From the NCBI GenBank assembly GCA_001184405.1, contig LFMX01000005.1:1-64000 (forward strand): a stretch of DNA of 64,000 bases, read 5' to 3'. Position numbers and translations under genes: made by a program. Numbering within the stretch: the stretch's first letter is position 1; each line of letters opens with the position of its first letter. The DNA comes from Candidatus Burkholderia humilis (GTDB lineage: Bacteria > Pseudomonadota > Gammaproteobacteria > Burkholderiales > Burkholderiaceae). Below, in pieces: positions 30,372 to 40,644 of the stretch. The notes under the pieces were generated by a model that did no database searches, had not been told where the DNA came from, and saw only the letters and a program-made list of their open reading frames with translations.

Positions 30372-30404
30372 TCACTTTCCTTGCAGCAGCCAAAGAAAGT
30401 GATC
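30370..30404. terminator. Hairpin at the end of ORF repeat copy 2
   Basis: Perfect 10-bp stem GATCACTTTC / GAAAGTGATC with a 15-nt loop, overlapping the TGA of the ORF. There is no T-run. Copy 1 lacks this hairpin, so it may be a small insertion or a copy-specific end. Confidence 0.45.
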
Positions 30405-30615
30405 TCCCGCCGGGGAAGCGGCTACTGAATAAAAAGCACAAAAACCAGAAGCAGCAACACAAAGCCCTAGCGCAGCTTAAAAAAACAACCCGATCGACCC
30501 CGCTTTTCGGCCAATCTACACAAAAGTTCGGCCCAATTTCGTCCTCGTAAAGGCCGCGGCTAACACCTTGTTCGATACTCCCCAACATCTCCATCTTCTC
30601 CCGGAACAAGACATC

Positions 30616-30743
30616 ATGAAGACGAAAGCAGCAATCGCATGGGAAGCAGGCAAGCCGTTGACCATCGAGGAAGTGGATCTCGAGGGTCCGCGCGCAGGCG
30701 AAGTGCTGATCGAAGTGAAGGCGACGGGCATCTGCCATACCGC
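30616..30743 (+). pseudogene. frmA: 5' fragment of S-(hydroxymethyl)glutathione dehydrogenase
   Basis: ATG 30616 encodes MKTKAAIAWEAGKPLTIEEV then LEGPRAGEVLIEVKATGICH, the standard N terminus of class III zinc alcohol dehydrogenases including the first zinc cysteine of GICHT. After 43 codons the sequence switches to trbE. The enzyme oxidises the glutathione adduct of formaldehyde. The rest of frmA is not found at the far end of the element in this window, so the gene was truncated rather than cleanly split. Confidence 0.82.
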
Positions 30744-30762
30744 ATGCTCGTCGACGAGCATG
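30743..30762. repeat. 20-bp perfect palindrome at the frmA/trbE junction
   Basis: CATGCTCGTC followed by its exact reverse complement GACGAGCATG sits at the point where frmA coding ends and trbE coding (minus strand) begins. It may have promoted the deletion or rearrangement that fused the two, or be part of an old recombination site. Confidence 0.6.
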
Positions 30763-31428
30763 GGCGCGTGGCCCCCTACGAGCGGCCGGTCGGCCAGCAA
30801 CGTGTCGAGGTAGAACGGCACCTCGGGCACGGCGACCGGGTAGCGCCGGGCCGACACGGTGGTATGCAGATAGGTCAGCGTCTGACGATCGTCGAGCCAG
30901 GCCAGCTCCGGCATCACGCCATCGAGCAGATCGAACACGCGATCCGTTTCCGTGACGAAGGCGGTGAGGCGCTCGCGCCAGTCCACGCCGCTCGTCGAAC
31001 GGTTCTCGTAAAACAGCTGCCCGGCGCGCGAGCGCGATTCTTCGGGCGGCAGATAGTGAAAGCGTGAGGTGATAGGCGCTTTCGAAATGGCGGCCCGCCT
31101 CCGAGAAGGCGGCACGGCGTTCCTCATCGACCAGCCAGGACAAGGCGTCCGGAAACGCCGACGTGGGATAGTCCGGCGCCGGCCGGCGCGCGGCTTCGAC
31201 ATAGAGCGCCCAGCCCGATCCGAAGCGGCGCAGCGCGTTGTTCAGGCGCGCCGTGGTCGCGATCAGTTCGCCTTGCGTGGCACTGTCCAGGTCGGACCCG
31301 CGAAAGCGCGCCGTGCGCTGGAAGCTGCCGTCCTTGTTGAGCACGACGCCTGGGGCCACCAGTCCCGCCCAAGGCAGCCAGTCGGCGAGCATGGCCGGGC
31401 GCTGGCGATATTCGGCAAGATGCAGCAT
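30745..31428 (-). pseudogene. trbE: TrbE conjugal transfer ATPase, N-terminal fragment
   Basis: ATG 31428 encodes MLHLAEYRQRPAMLADWLPW, LVAPGVVLNKDGSFQRTARF, WLVDEERRAAFSEAGRHFES. Coding then shifts frame near 31075 (HYLPPEESRSRAGQLFYENR, LDDRQTLTYLHTTVSARRYP, PEVPFYLDTLLADRPLVGG) and ends at the frmA junction. TrbE is the VirB4-like motor of the P-type mating-pair system; the Walker domain and all following genes (trbJ, L, F, G, I) are missing. The apparatus cannot be complete. Confidence 0.8.
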
Positions 31429-31439
31429 GGGCGCGCTCC

Positions 31440-31732
31440 TCACGCGTCCAGCAGCGGCTTGTGCCGAACACGGTCATGAACTGGGGATCGACACGCGCCC
31501 CCCCAGACGGCCAGCGTGTGACCCACGATCCACACACGAGCCCCGGCAACCAGAGTTGCAGACCGAGGCCGAGCGCAGCCGCGAGCGTGCCATTGGCGAT
31601 CGCCACGGTGGGCGGTGCGCCGCCGAGCAGGATCGGTTCGGTGAGCGACCGGTGCAGCGGCACCTCGAAACCTGGGGCGAGACCGGAAACGCCGGAGGAG
31701 ACATCGGCCGAAGCGTCGATCACCGGACTCAT
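31440..31732 (-). pseudogene. trbD: TrbD (VirB3-like), frameshifted
   Basis: Frame from ATG 31732: GFEVPLHRSLTEPILLGGAP and VAIANGTLAAALGLGLQLWL are classical TrbD. The next block VWIVGHTLAVWG lies one frame away, then ARVDPQFMTVFG returns, then RHKPLLDA ends at 31440. The start overlaps the trbC stop (ATGA). TrbD is a small inner-membrane part of the mating channel. Confidence 0.78.
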
Positions 31733-32128
31733 ACGACCGCCCCGCCCGAGAAGCCGAAGAAGGACAGGAAGAAAGAGGATGCCGCAAAGGCGATGGACAG
31801 ACCGAAGACGATCTGCAGCAGCTTGCGAAAGCCCCCACTGGTGTCACCGAACGCCAGCGCCAGGCCGGTCGAGATGATGATCGCCGCGATGATCTTGGCC
31901 ACCGGCCCCTGGATGGACTCCAGAATCGATTGTAGCGGACTCTCCCAGGGCATCGACGACCCGGCCGCCTGGGCAGCGGTGGCCAATCCTGCGGCGAGTG
32001 CTGCCGGAGTCAGTTTCCGTACCACCCACCTGGAGCCACGCCACGGCCTGAGGCCGCGAACGTGCCGATGTCGGCCAGGGGATCGACGCGACGATGCCGC
32101 GCGTAACGATTGGGCGTGTCGGTGTCAT
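31729..32128 (-). pseudogene. trbC: TrbC pilin precursor, frameshift in the leader
   Basis: ATG 32128 overlaps the trbB stop and reads TPTRPIVTRGIVASIPWPTS. Near 32025 the frame shifts to KLTPAALAAGLATAAQAAGS and the mature pilin-like sequence (ILESIQGPVAKIIAAIIIST then GLALAFGDTSGGFRKLLQIV). A GTG at 32025 could still start a 98-residue product with a signal-like leader. TrbC is the cyclised pilus subunit of P-type systems. Confidence 0.75.
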
Positions 32129-33115
32129 GACACATCTCCTGAAGCATGGGATGAGGGACAGACGTCTTCGAGCTGATAGCCATCGGCGGTCGTGCCGATG
32201 ACGCGCGCGATGCGATCGATACGCCGCCGACGGCCCCGGCCGGTCAACTGGACGACGACGTTGACCGCCTCGGCGATGAGCGCGCGTGGCGCGGTCATCG
32301 CCACTTCGAGGATTAATTGCTCCAGACGCAGCAGCGCGCCAGGGACGGAGCCGGCGTGGATCGTCGCGATGCCACCGGGATGACCGGTGCCCCAGACCTT
32401 GATCAGATCGAGCGCTTCGCCACCGCGCACCTCGCCCACGATCACGCGATCCGGGCGCAGGCGCAGGGTCGCGCGGACCAGTTCGGTCATCGAGACCACG
32501 CCAGAGCACGCGTGCGCAAGAGCACATGGTCGCGGGCCGCGCATTGCAGCTCCACCGTGTCTTCGAGCACCAGCACCCGATCCCCGGTCGCGGCAACCTC
32601 GGCGAGCAGCGCGTTGGCGAGCGTGGTCTTGCCGGTGCTGGTGCCGCCCGCCACGAGGATGTTCTGACGCTCGCGCACCATCTCGCGCAGGAAGGTGGCC
32701 TGCGCCTCGGTCATCACCCCCTCGGCGACATAGCGCTCCAGCGAGATCACGCCGACCGCGCGCTTGCGCAACGCGAAGGCGGGCGCGGGAGACGCTGGTG
32801 GCAGAATCCTTCGAAGCGCTCGCCGGTCTCGGGCAGTTCGGCGCTCAGCAGCGGCCGTCCGCGATGCACTTCCGCACCGACATGGGCTGCGACCAGCCGA
32901 ATGATGCGTTCACCATCGCTCTCGGGCAGCACTTGCTCCAGCGGCGCACGCCCCGTGGACAGGCGGTCGATCCACACGGAGCGGTCGGGATTGAGCATGA
33001 TATCGACGACGTCGGGATCCTCCAGCGCGTGGGCGATGAGCGGCCCCATGGCCGTGCGCAGCATGCGGATGCGCCGATCGAGCGAGGTGGCAAGCGATGC
33101 CGGGGCGGCGTTCAT
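32125..33115 (-). pseudogene. trbB: TrbB secretion ATPase (VirB11-like), frameshifted twice
   Basis: From ATG 33115: ALEDPDVVDIMLNPDRSVWI, then a break near 32800. The Walker A block NILVAGGTSTGKTTLANALL follows, then DRVLVLEDTVELQCAARDHV. A break near 32500 precedes ATLRLRPDRVIVGEVRGGEA, GTGHPGGIATIHAGSVPGAL and the end. All VirB11 motifs exist but in three frames. The start overlaps the CopG-gene stop by ATGA. Confidence 0.82.
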
Positions 33116-33594
33116 GATGTCCGCTCCGATGCGCTCATCAAGTCCGCAGCCGCAGTGTCCGCTGCTTTGTTACCTTGAGGGTTTTCGTCCGGCTCGAACT
33201 CTCGCGCTACGTCACGAACCAGGCTGCGTCCGCGCAGCAGATGACGGCCGAGCTGCTCGACGAACTGCTCGAAGCGCGCCTTGCCTTGCGCGCGTGCCGC
33301 TTCCTGATGCGCTTCGGGCAGCGGCGTGCTGACGGTCAGCGTGTAGCGGACGAACAGGGTGAGCGTCTCGATTCCGATCGTCTGGTCCCGCTCCAGCCGT
33401 TCGATCTGTCTTGACAGGCGATCGAGGCGCCGCGCCATCGCCGTCTCGCGCTGATGATCGGTGTCGGCCGCCAGCCACGCAGCAAGCGCCGCCGCGACGA
33501 TCGAGGATTTCGACACCCCCTTCCTCGCGGCGAGTTCATCCAGGCGCCGGGCATGCTCCGGCTGGATGAAAAGATTCAGGCGATACTGGCTCAT
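33112..33594 (-). CDS. CopG-family ribbon-helix-helix protein of the trb operon
   Basis: Intact, 160 residues. The first 45 residues have an RHH pattern (YRLNLFIQPEHARRLDELAA then GVSKSSIVAAALAAWL). A coiled-coil region rich in Arg/Leu/Glu follows (RRLDRLSRQIERLERDQTIG). It lies between traG and trbB with ATGA overlaps at both ends. Proteins of this size at this site are standard in alphaproteobacterial trb-type elements and probably regulate transfer genes. Confidence 0.82.
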   Translation of the reverse strand: MSQYRLNLFIQPEHARRLDELAARKGVSKSSIVAAALAAWLAADTDHQRETAMARRLDRLSRQIERLERDQTIGIETLTLFVRYTLTVSTPLPEAHQEAARAQGKARFEQFVEQLGRHLLRGRSLVRDVAREFEPDENPQGNKAADTAAADLMSASERTS

Positions 33595-35302
33595 AGCGCG
33601 ATCCCGTCGTCAGGATCGAGGGAGGCGAGCCGCGCCGCGCGCTGCATGGCCGGATCGAGACGATCCGGTAGCGGCGGTGACGCCTCGTCGTCGTCATCGA
33701 GCACGGCCAGGTCGTTGGCCGGGGCCACCGGTTCGATCACATGGCCGCTCACTTCGTGAAGTTCGGGTTGCTGACGTGGACCACCGTCATCGGCGGCGGC
33801 GTTGGCGCCGAACACGGCCGATTCCATCGAGGCTGTCGCTCCCGCCATTCCCGTCGGTCCAGACGGTGCGGCCGGCCCCTGCGGAATGACGCGTCCGCTC
33901 CAGTCATCGGGCCGGGGCGGCGGCGCATCGACGTAGCGGCCGATCGTGAGCGACGGCGGTGGCAAGATGCGGCGCTTGAAATGCGCGTCGATGTAATAGC
34001 GCAGCTTCTTCGCCTTGATCGGCGGGCGGCTGCCGACCATTACCACGGCGTCGTCCGGCAGCAGTTGCATGACTTCGCCGGGTGTGAGCAACGGTCGCGC
34101 TGTCTCTTGGCGCGAGACCATCAAATGACCGAGCCAGGGCGCGAGTTGATGCCTCGCATAGTTGCATTGGGCGCGCAGTTCCGTGGCGGTGCCCAGCGTT
34201 TCCGAGATGCGTTTTGCCGTGCGCTCGTCGTTGGTCGAGAAGGTCACCCGCACATGGCAGTTGTCGAGGATCGAATGGTTCTGGCCATAGGCCTTGTCGA
34301 TCTGGTTGAGCGACTGCGCGATAAGAAAGCTGCGAATGCCATAGCCCGCCATGAACGCCAGCGCGGTCTCGAAGAAATCCAGGCGACCGAGCGCGGGGAA
34401 TTCGTTGAGCATCAGGAGCAGCGCGTGGCGACGGGCGATGCCGTCACTGCCGTCAAGCGACTCGGTCAGACGCCGGCCGATCTGGTTGAGGATCAAGCGC
34501 ACCAGCGGTTTCGTGCGGCTGATGTCCGACGGCGGCACGACCAGGTAGAGCGAGACCGGATGATCGGCCGAGATCAAATCGGCTATGCGCCAGTCGCAGC
34601 GCGACGTGACCTCGGCCACGGTGGGATCACAGTAGAGGCCCAGGAAGGACATGGCGGTGGACAGCATGCCCGAGCGCGGATCGGTCGGATTGGACAGCAG
34701 GCAGTGCGAAAACCGCGCGCGCCAACCAGCCGTGAGCGTCCAGTTCTCGCCCTTGATGTCGTGACGACGGTCGAGCCCGGCCAGCTCAGCAAGGTGGCGA
34801 TGACCAGCCCGACGCCCTTGCCCGAGCGCGTTGGCGCGAAGCTCAGGATGTGCTCCGGGCCATCGTGACGCAGATAGCGGCCGGCGAACTGACCGAGGAA
34901 GACGCCGGCGGCCCGATCGAGGCCGGCCTTGCGAATGTCGGAGGCGTTGGCCCAGCGCGCCGAGCCATAGGTCGTGACGCGCCGGGTCTGACGCGAACGC
35001 CACACGGATAAGGCGATCGCGACGAGTGCTGCGACCAGCCCGCTGCCGCCGACGATTGCACCGCCGAGATTGAAGATGCGGGGCGCATAGGCGCCGTAGG
35101 AGAACCACCAGAAGAACAATTGCCACGGCCGATAGACCGGCCATCCGAACGCATCGAACCAGGGTGCGCCCAATTCGCTCTGGTAGCCCAGTCGCGCCGC
35201 GGTCCATTGCGTAGCGACCCAAACGTCGGTGAGTGCGACACCGACGACGATGGCCGAATGTCCGACCAGGATACCGTGCTGGCTGGTGGCCTGCGCCTGC
35301 AT
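33591..35302 (-). pseudogene. traG: TraG/VirD4 coupling protein, frameshifted
   Basis: From ATG 35302: LFFWWFSYGAYAPRIFNLGG (membrane anchor), YGSARWANASDIRKAGL, HILSFAPTRSGKGVGLVIAT (Walker A). A frameshift near 34760 shifts coding to GENWTLTAGWRARFSHCLLS, YLVVPPSDISRTKPLVRLIL, LLMLNEFPALGRLDFFETAL (Walker B), IRSFLIAQSLNQIDKAYGQN, TFSTNDERTAKRISETLGTA. The frame then stays open to 33591. The protein would carry relaxase-bound DNA to the mating channel. Confidence 0.83.
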
Positions 35303-35553
35303 GTCCGAGCCTCCTGCGTACTGAAAGGCGTCGTCGGGGACCCGTGCTGGAGCACGGCCGATGACGCGTGACAGATGCGAGGTTCGGTGCGGGCGTGCGC
35401 ACGGGTCAAAGGCCGATGCAGCGGCGATTAAGACCGAAAAGGCAGGACGTCATGCCGAAGCGGAGACAAGCAAAACGCCGCAGGCGCGGGCGCACTGCGG
35501 CGTAGAGGATTCCTCAGAAGAGATTGATCGAAAAATACAGCGACGCGTACGAT

Positions 35554-35793
35554 TCAGTTGCCTTTATAGCCGGGATAATGCCCGAGAAAGCGATTGTTCT
35601 GTGCCTGCGCGGCACGCAGGCACAGGGCGTCGGAGACTTTCTCACGTTCTTCGCGACATAGTCGCTCCACTTCCTTGAGGCGATCGGGATCGGCCGTCAG
35701 CGAGGCAACCGTATCCTTGGGCTCGGAAGGCCCGCAAGCGGTCAGCGAAACGATCATCCACAATGCGGCCAGATAACCGGGACGGCATTTCAT
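35554..35793 (-). CDS. eexN: EexN-type entry-exclusion lipoprotein
   Basis: Intact, 79 residues. A lipoprotein signal LAALWMIVSLTAC with lipobox LTAC is followed by EVERLCREEREKVSDALCLR then AAQAQNNRF, the Cys-containing EexN pattern. Such proteins in the outer membrane stop redundant transfer into cells that already hold the element. It overlaps the lysR stop by ATGA. Confidence 0.8.
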   Translation of the reverse strand: MKCRPGYLAALWMIVSLTACGPSEPKDTVASLTADPDRLKEVERLCREEREKVSDALCLRAAQAQNNRFLGHYPGYKGN

Positions 35794-36733
35794 AATGAGG
35801 TCTCCTTGTCGGTATCGTGAGGGGAAGCTGTCATAGGCGGTGTCACCGGATCGGTTTCCAGTGCCGCCACGCGCTCGATGAACCGGCTTACGACGTTCGT
35901 AGGATCGGCATCGCGACGAAGGACATAGGTGGTGAGCACGGCGTCGTGGTTCGCAATTGGCCGGCCCACGACGTCGGGCGCGCGGGTGCCACCGATGTGC
36001 GATGCGCCGACCAGCGCTAACGCAAAGCCGGCCGAGACGATTGCCATCACCAGGTCGAACGAGCTAACCCGCTCGGCGATAAGCGGTTCGGCATGGACCG
36101 ACCGTAGCACACGCTCGATCTGCTGGTGATACCCTTCGAACAGGTGCGCGTCACACGTGACCAGCGGATAGCGCAACAGCTTGTTGAGCGGGATGCGCGC
36201 ATGGGCCAGCAAGGGATGGCGCGCGGGAATGGCGACGCGCAACGGGTCGCTCCAGGCAGGCTCCACCAGAATACCGTCTCCGGTGTGATTCGATTGCGCG
36301 AAGCCGACGTCGTAGAGGTCGTCGTGCAATCCACGGATTTGCTGCGCCAGCGGCACCTCCGAGAAATGAATGGCGATCTCCGGGTCCTCCTGGCGGCACA
36401 GCGCCATCAAGGACGATAATCGAGGCGGCTTGATCCCGTCGGACAGCGCGATGCGCAACTGTCCGTCGTACCGGCGGCGGCCGCCCGGACGCTGGAGCGT
36501 GCCTGTTCAAGCGCCAGGAGCACGCGCGGCACATGGTCGAGGAACAGACGGCCGGCCCGGGTCAGTCGCGTGCTTCGTGTGGTCCGTACGAAGAGCGGCG
36601 TACCCAGATCTTCTTCGAGTTCCTTGATCGTCCGGGACAGTGGTGATTGGTCGACATGGAGGCGTTCCGCGGCGCGGCCGAAATGCAGTTCCTCAGCCAC
36701 GGCGAGAAAACAACGAAGATGGCGAAGCTCCAT
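35790..36733 (-). pseudogene. LysR-family regulator of the conjugative element, one frameshift
   Basis: ATG 36733: MELRHLRCFLAVAEELHFGR, then AAERLHVDQSPLSRTIKELE (HTH) and LGTPLFVRTTRSTRLT. Near 36470 the frame shifts; the effector domain continues MRIALSDGIKPPRLSSLMAL ... LRVAIPARHPLLAHARIPLN ... FALALVGASHIGG. One indel restores about 314 residues. A LysR gene at this position next to eexN is usual in this element family. Confidence 0.78.
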
Positions 36734-36827
36734 ATACACGACCCTCGTGAAAAGACAGCAACTGACCAAATTATGGGAGCATAAAAGTCGGTTATTGCTT
36801 TACCCTTTCAGAAGGCGCTTCGCGAAG

Positions 36828-37257
36828 TTAAAAGAGCTTGACCAGTACAACCCCGCCCAAAATCAACAAAACTCCGGCAACCCGCTGAATATTGAGCGCA
36901 TGGATTGCGAATCCCATCAGTCCATAATTATCCAAGATAATTGCCGTGAGCAGTTGACCAGCCAATATCAATGCGATCGTCGTACCCAGCACCCAGTCTG
37001 GGAGCAGCAGCGGCTGCGCAGGCCACATACGTCACACCTAAAGCCCCGCCGACCCAAGTCCAAGCGGGTGTGTGAACAGCCCGAGTCAGTCCGGGAGAGC
37101 CGCTTACTACGACGACGGCTGTCAAAACTATTGCGCCAACCACGAACGATAGACACGCTGAAGAAATGGCGCTCTGCAAGTTCACGGCCATCGCAGCATT
37201 TGTTCCTGTTTGAAGAGCGAGAGCAGCTCCACCGATTATCGGAATGATCCACCACAT
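36828..37257 (-). pseudogene. YdcZ-type (DMT family) transporter, one frameshift
   Basis: ATG 37257: IIPIIGGAALALQTGTNAAM, AVNLQSAISSACLSFVVGAI, WTWVGGALGVTYV. After an indel near 37015, PDWVLGTTIALILAGQLLTA and NIQRVAGVLLILGGVVLVKL continue to 36828. About 140 residues with four or five TM segments, like the short DUF606 transporters. It begins the cargo block downstream of the FAD/NAD(P) and CoA-transferase genes on the same strand, so it may export their product. Confidence 0.7.
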
Positions 37258-37313
37258 TTAATGCCTCTAGGATATAGTCAGTGGTTAATAAGTTGATTCT
37301 GCAACCAAAGCGC

Positions 37314-38837
37314 CTATTGGATAGCGCTGGCAAGATCTTCCTGTTCACTACGCCGTCCTAGAATCTGCTCGAGGAGCGAATTGACAGCCCGCTGACTATG
37401 GTTTGCAATGATTTCCAACGCGCTTACAAAGAAAAGCTCACCATTCGTTATTTCGCCCACCACCCTCAAAGAATGCTGAACGGAACCATTGTTTCCAACC
37501 ATTCGCTGCCCAGCATGCTCGATGCATATACCACCGTGCGAATGTCTGCTCGCAATCCCCCGCTTGAGTATATTTTGAATGAGCTGCGATTCGTTTTTTG
37601 AAATGTTGCGAGGAGTTCCAACCGCCCAAATGAGGTAGTCATAGCCGTGATTCGTTCCATCAAACATCGTCAGGGTGTGTTGCGCCTGTCTGTCGCCATA
37701 TTTGACCGAAAAGTGACCTGGGACAAACTCCAACTTCTCCGCCACAAGGTAATCATGGAGCAACGCAGCGTTACTTGCTGGAAACGATACCCCGTAGGCT
37801 AGAAAGACTGGCATAAGGTCGCTAAGGACTACGTCTCGATCCGCAGGGTGCAATAATCCCCAGATTTGATCGATAAACGTGTTTGTGCTGTAAAGTACTG
37901 CCTGCCAAATCCGAGGATATTTCGAAGCCTCCAATTCATCTTGCAGGAACGACCGTATATCCGACGGCGGCGCGGGAATATGAAAAGGTTCAAGGATTTC
38001 GCTACCATTACCGGCGCATTCCTCCTGCACGACCGCAATGAGATCCGCGAGACGCAGATAGCCATCCTGCCCGGTCCGAGTTTTTAAATGTTGGACCGTC
38101 AGCAACGTGGGTAACAATCTTTTCTGCGTCCCTCTGACTGAAGGAAAGTATCCGCTTGCGCGAATGGATAGCCACTTTGCCCGTCCGGTCGGATTGAAGC
38201 AAAGCAAGCGCGGCGTCGATACCGCTCAATCTGGCACCGATGATACCCACCGACGCATCCATAGGTATTGCTTTCAGCATGTCGTCAACAGGAGGGACTT
38301 GGGAATACGGTCTCCGGAAGAGGACCGAAGGTGCGTTCACCTGCGGGTACCGTACCGCACGTGAGGAAAACATGCCCGACGCGCACGGAAAGGTTGCAGG
38401 CAGTGGAAACCATCACAGGGCAGAACAATAGCTTCAGCCTGAAGTTGAGTGACGTTGAGGCCTTTGGATGCACAATATTTGACCAAAGTCGTAAATTCGT
38501 GACGCATGAATAGTCCAAACAATGATCTTGGCGCATATCCTTCATCGTCAGGAACAAAATTTGGAAAGAGCTCCTTCCAGAGATCGGGATTGTTAGATAG
38601 CCAGCGAGAGAAAATTCCCGCACGACCAACATACGGCGAAATAAATCCTGTTTTGGTATTCAACAAACACACTTGAGAATCGTCGCAATATGCTTCGCCT
38701 GGGCCAAAAACGCCAGATTGCTCGAAACAGAATATCGAGTTGGGCAATCCGATTTCGCGTTCGAAACGTTGTGCGTAGGCGTGCAGGACAGCAAGGCTTG
38801 CAGCACCAGTTCCAATGATAGCAATGGATGATCTCAT
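37314..38837 (-). pseudogene. FAD/NAD(P)-binding protein (PF13454 type), frameshifted
   Basis: ATG 38837 opens a Rossmann start SSIAIIGTGAASLAVLHAYA. GPGEAYCDDSQVCLLNTKTG is the hallmark of the FAD-NAD(P)-binding family often found next to specialised-metabolite genes. Breaks lie near 38370 and 38100; other frames carry MDASVGIIGARLSGIDAALA (second dinucleotide fold), TLTMFDGTNHGYDYLIWAVG and SRHSHGGICIEHAGQRMVGN up to 37314. Restored length is about 505 residues. It lies directly downstream of the CoA-transferase frame. Confidence 0.68.
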
Positions 38838-40397
38838 AACGATATCCTCATCAGATCGTTGATAGTCAGTGATGTTCGAGTGGCGCAGACTCGTATTGTT
38901 TGATGTCCGATGCGATGGAAAAATCCACCTCAACTGTGTCGCTATGTCATCCACCGTAATGCCGTCAGCAAGCTTAGAAAGAATAAGTGACCCGTCTATC
39001 AATTCGAAGACGCATCGCTCAGTGATGTATTTAACCGACTGTGCTCGGTGTATCTTCGCGTTGAAGGTTAGATGACCGAGCTTCCTAACAAACTTCTTCG
39101 TATTTCCTTCGGATATAATTTGCAGTTTTCCGGATCTGACGACAACCGATAATCCATTCGCCGTTAAAGTGCCGCAAAATACAAGGCGCTGGGCGGCTTG
39201 AGTTATGTTGATAAATCCACCGGCGCCTTGAAGACGATCACTAAAGCGACTCACATTTACGTTTCCGCAAGAATCAACCTCGGCACAACCGAGAAATGCG
39301 ATGTCAATGCCACCGCCATCGTAGAGGTCGAACATAGATGCTTGCTCGATAACTGATAAGCGCCCAGATGAAGCACCGAACGACAAACCTCCAGCGGGCC
39401 GTCCACCGACTTGACTTGCTTCAACCGTGAGCGTTATCCCGTCGACCTTTGAAAATATCTCCGTCCACGCAATCATTGCGGGAATACCAATGCCCAAGTT
39501 CGCGTGACACCTCCCCAAAGGGAGCAACTCTCTGGCCGCTCGGTCTGCGATAAGATTTTCGGCCAGCGATCCTGTCGAGCCATCCATATAAGTTAGATCC
39601 GCGCGGGCTGGGCCAGATAAGAACGATTGCTCCATCTCACATCCGTAAGTTTGCGGATGCTCGGCCTCATCACTCAAAACGACAAAATTAACCAAGATTC
39701 CGGGAATGCGTACTTCGCTTGGCTTTCGGGTAGTATGGTCAGTGAGGCGCTTCACTTGGACAACGACTGTGCCACCGGAATTTTTGGTCGCAGTCGCTTG
39801 GGCGAGAGCATCCATATAGGATATCTCCTCGTCAAAATAGATGTTCCCGTGTTCGTCTGACGACGTTCCACGGAGCAACGCGAAGTCGATAGGCATGGCT
39901 GGGTAAAATAGAAATTCACGCTGGCCGATTTTCAATAATTCAACAATTGGCTGAGTAGTGCTTCTATCTAATACACCACCGTCATTTCTTGGATCGACAA
40001 AAGTTCCAATGCCAACGGACGTGATGAGGCCGGGGCGGCTTGCGGCAATCTCCGAGAAAAGCGAACTGATCACACCTTGCGGCCAGAAGTGAGTCGCTAT
40101 CTTTCCGCTCTGCGCCATCCGTCCGAGTTCAGGACAAAGGCCCCAAAAACCTCCGATAGCTTCCGAAACCAGTCCGTCCTTTGCCAAGCGATCGAGGCCA
40201 AGCCATGTCTGTTGCCTGATCACGCTGCAAATAGAAGCCGTAGTGAAGCAGGGTGGCCGGTGGCCGGTGGCCGTATGTCGGCGGCTAATTGCGTTGGTCA
40301 AGGAGCCAGGGTGGCCACAGCTGCCGAAGCCTCCGAGCACAACGCGCTGGCCGTCTTCAACTAAATGCGCCACCTCGCATGAAGACACGATTTTCAT
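38838..40397 (-). CDS. Family I acyl-CoA:carboxylate CoA-transferase, frame runs into next gene
   Basis: From ATG 40397: VEDGQRVVLGGFGSCGHPGS, LTNAISRR, LDRLAKDGLVSEAIGGFWGL, WPQGVISSLFSEIAASRPGL, LLRGTSSDEHGNIYFDEE, RELLPLGRCHANLGIGIPAM and VEASQVGGRPAGGLSFGASS, the Glu-containing region typical of propionate/acetate CoA-transferases. The stretch at about residues 45-65 looks out of frame (see the 7-bp repeat at 40252). No stop separates it from the FAD/NAD(P) gene, so one 746-codon frame spans the transferase and the next gene's start. Two AAAGGACC sites lie upstream. Confidence 0.62.
40252..40272. repeat. Triplicated 7-bp unit GGTGGCC in the CoA-transferase
   Basis: Three tandem GGTGGCC units. 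With one unit fewer the minus strand reads TATGHPASLRLLFAA, the pattern expected for this enzyme family. The present copy number shifts the frame for about 50 bp until a second indel restores it. Confidence 0.6.
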
Positions 40398-40567
40398 TGG
40401 TCGCTCTTGGTCTGAACTGAGGGTTGTTTCAGTTTGACTTCGCTGGAACGGAAACAGCAGTCTATGCCTCGCACAGCCCGCAATCGCAGGTCTCACCGTG
40501 ACGGACTTCGGGTCGGTGCCTGCTAATCCATTCTGTGCGTGAGATTGGCACTGGCGAACGGGTCTGA

Positions 40568-40575
40568 AAAGGACC
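40568..40575. promoter_or_regulatory. AAAGGACC half-site (candidate MocR operator)
   Basis: AAAGGACC at 40568-40575 is the inverted match of GGTCCTTT at 40611-40618. Both lie between the divergent CoA-transferase (start 40397) and MocR (start 40645) genes. The 43-bp centre distance is four helical turns, so both faces align. Confidence 0.5.
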
Positions 40576-40610
40576 AATCCTTTACAATTATTGGCGCAGG
40601 GGTTAAGGTC

Positions 40611-40618
40611 GGTCCTTT
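40611..40618. promoter_or_regulatory. GGTCCTTT half-site (candidate MocR operator)
   Basis: Inverted partner of 40568-40575, 26 bp upstream of the annotated MocR start. MocR dimers commonly bind spaced GGACC/GGTCC-like sites next to their own gene. Confidence 0.5.
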
Positions 40619-40644
40619 GCGCCGGTACCTGCGATGGTTAACTG

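Noticed and set aside
31238-32176. 312-codon plus-strand frame opposite trbE-trbC
   Set aside because: Shadow of the trb operon; no conserved motif, and the minus strand explains the DNA.
33741-34868. 375-codon plus-strand frame opposite traG
   Set aside because: No recognisable motif; traG coupling-protein motifs lie on the other strand.
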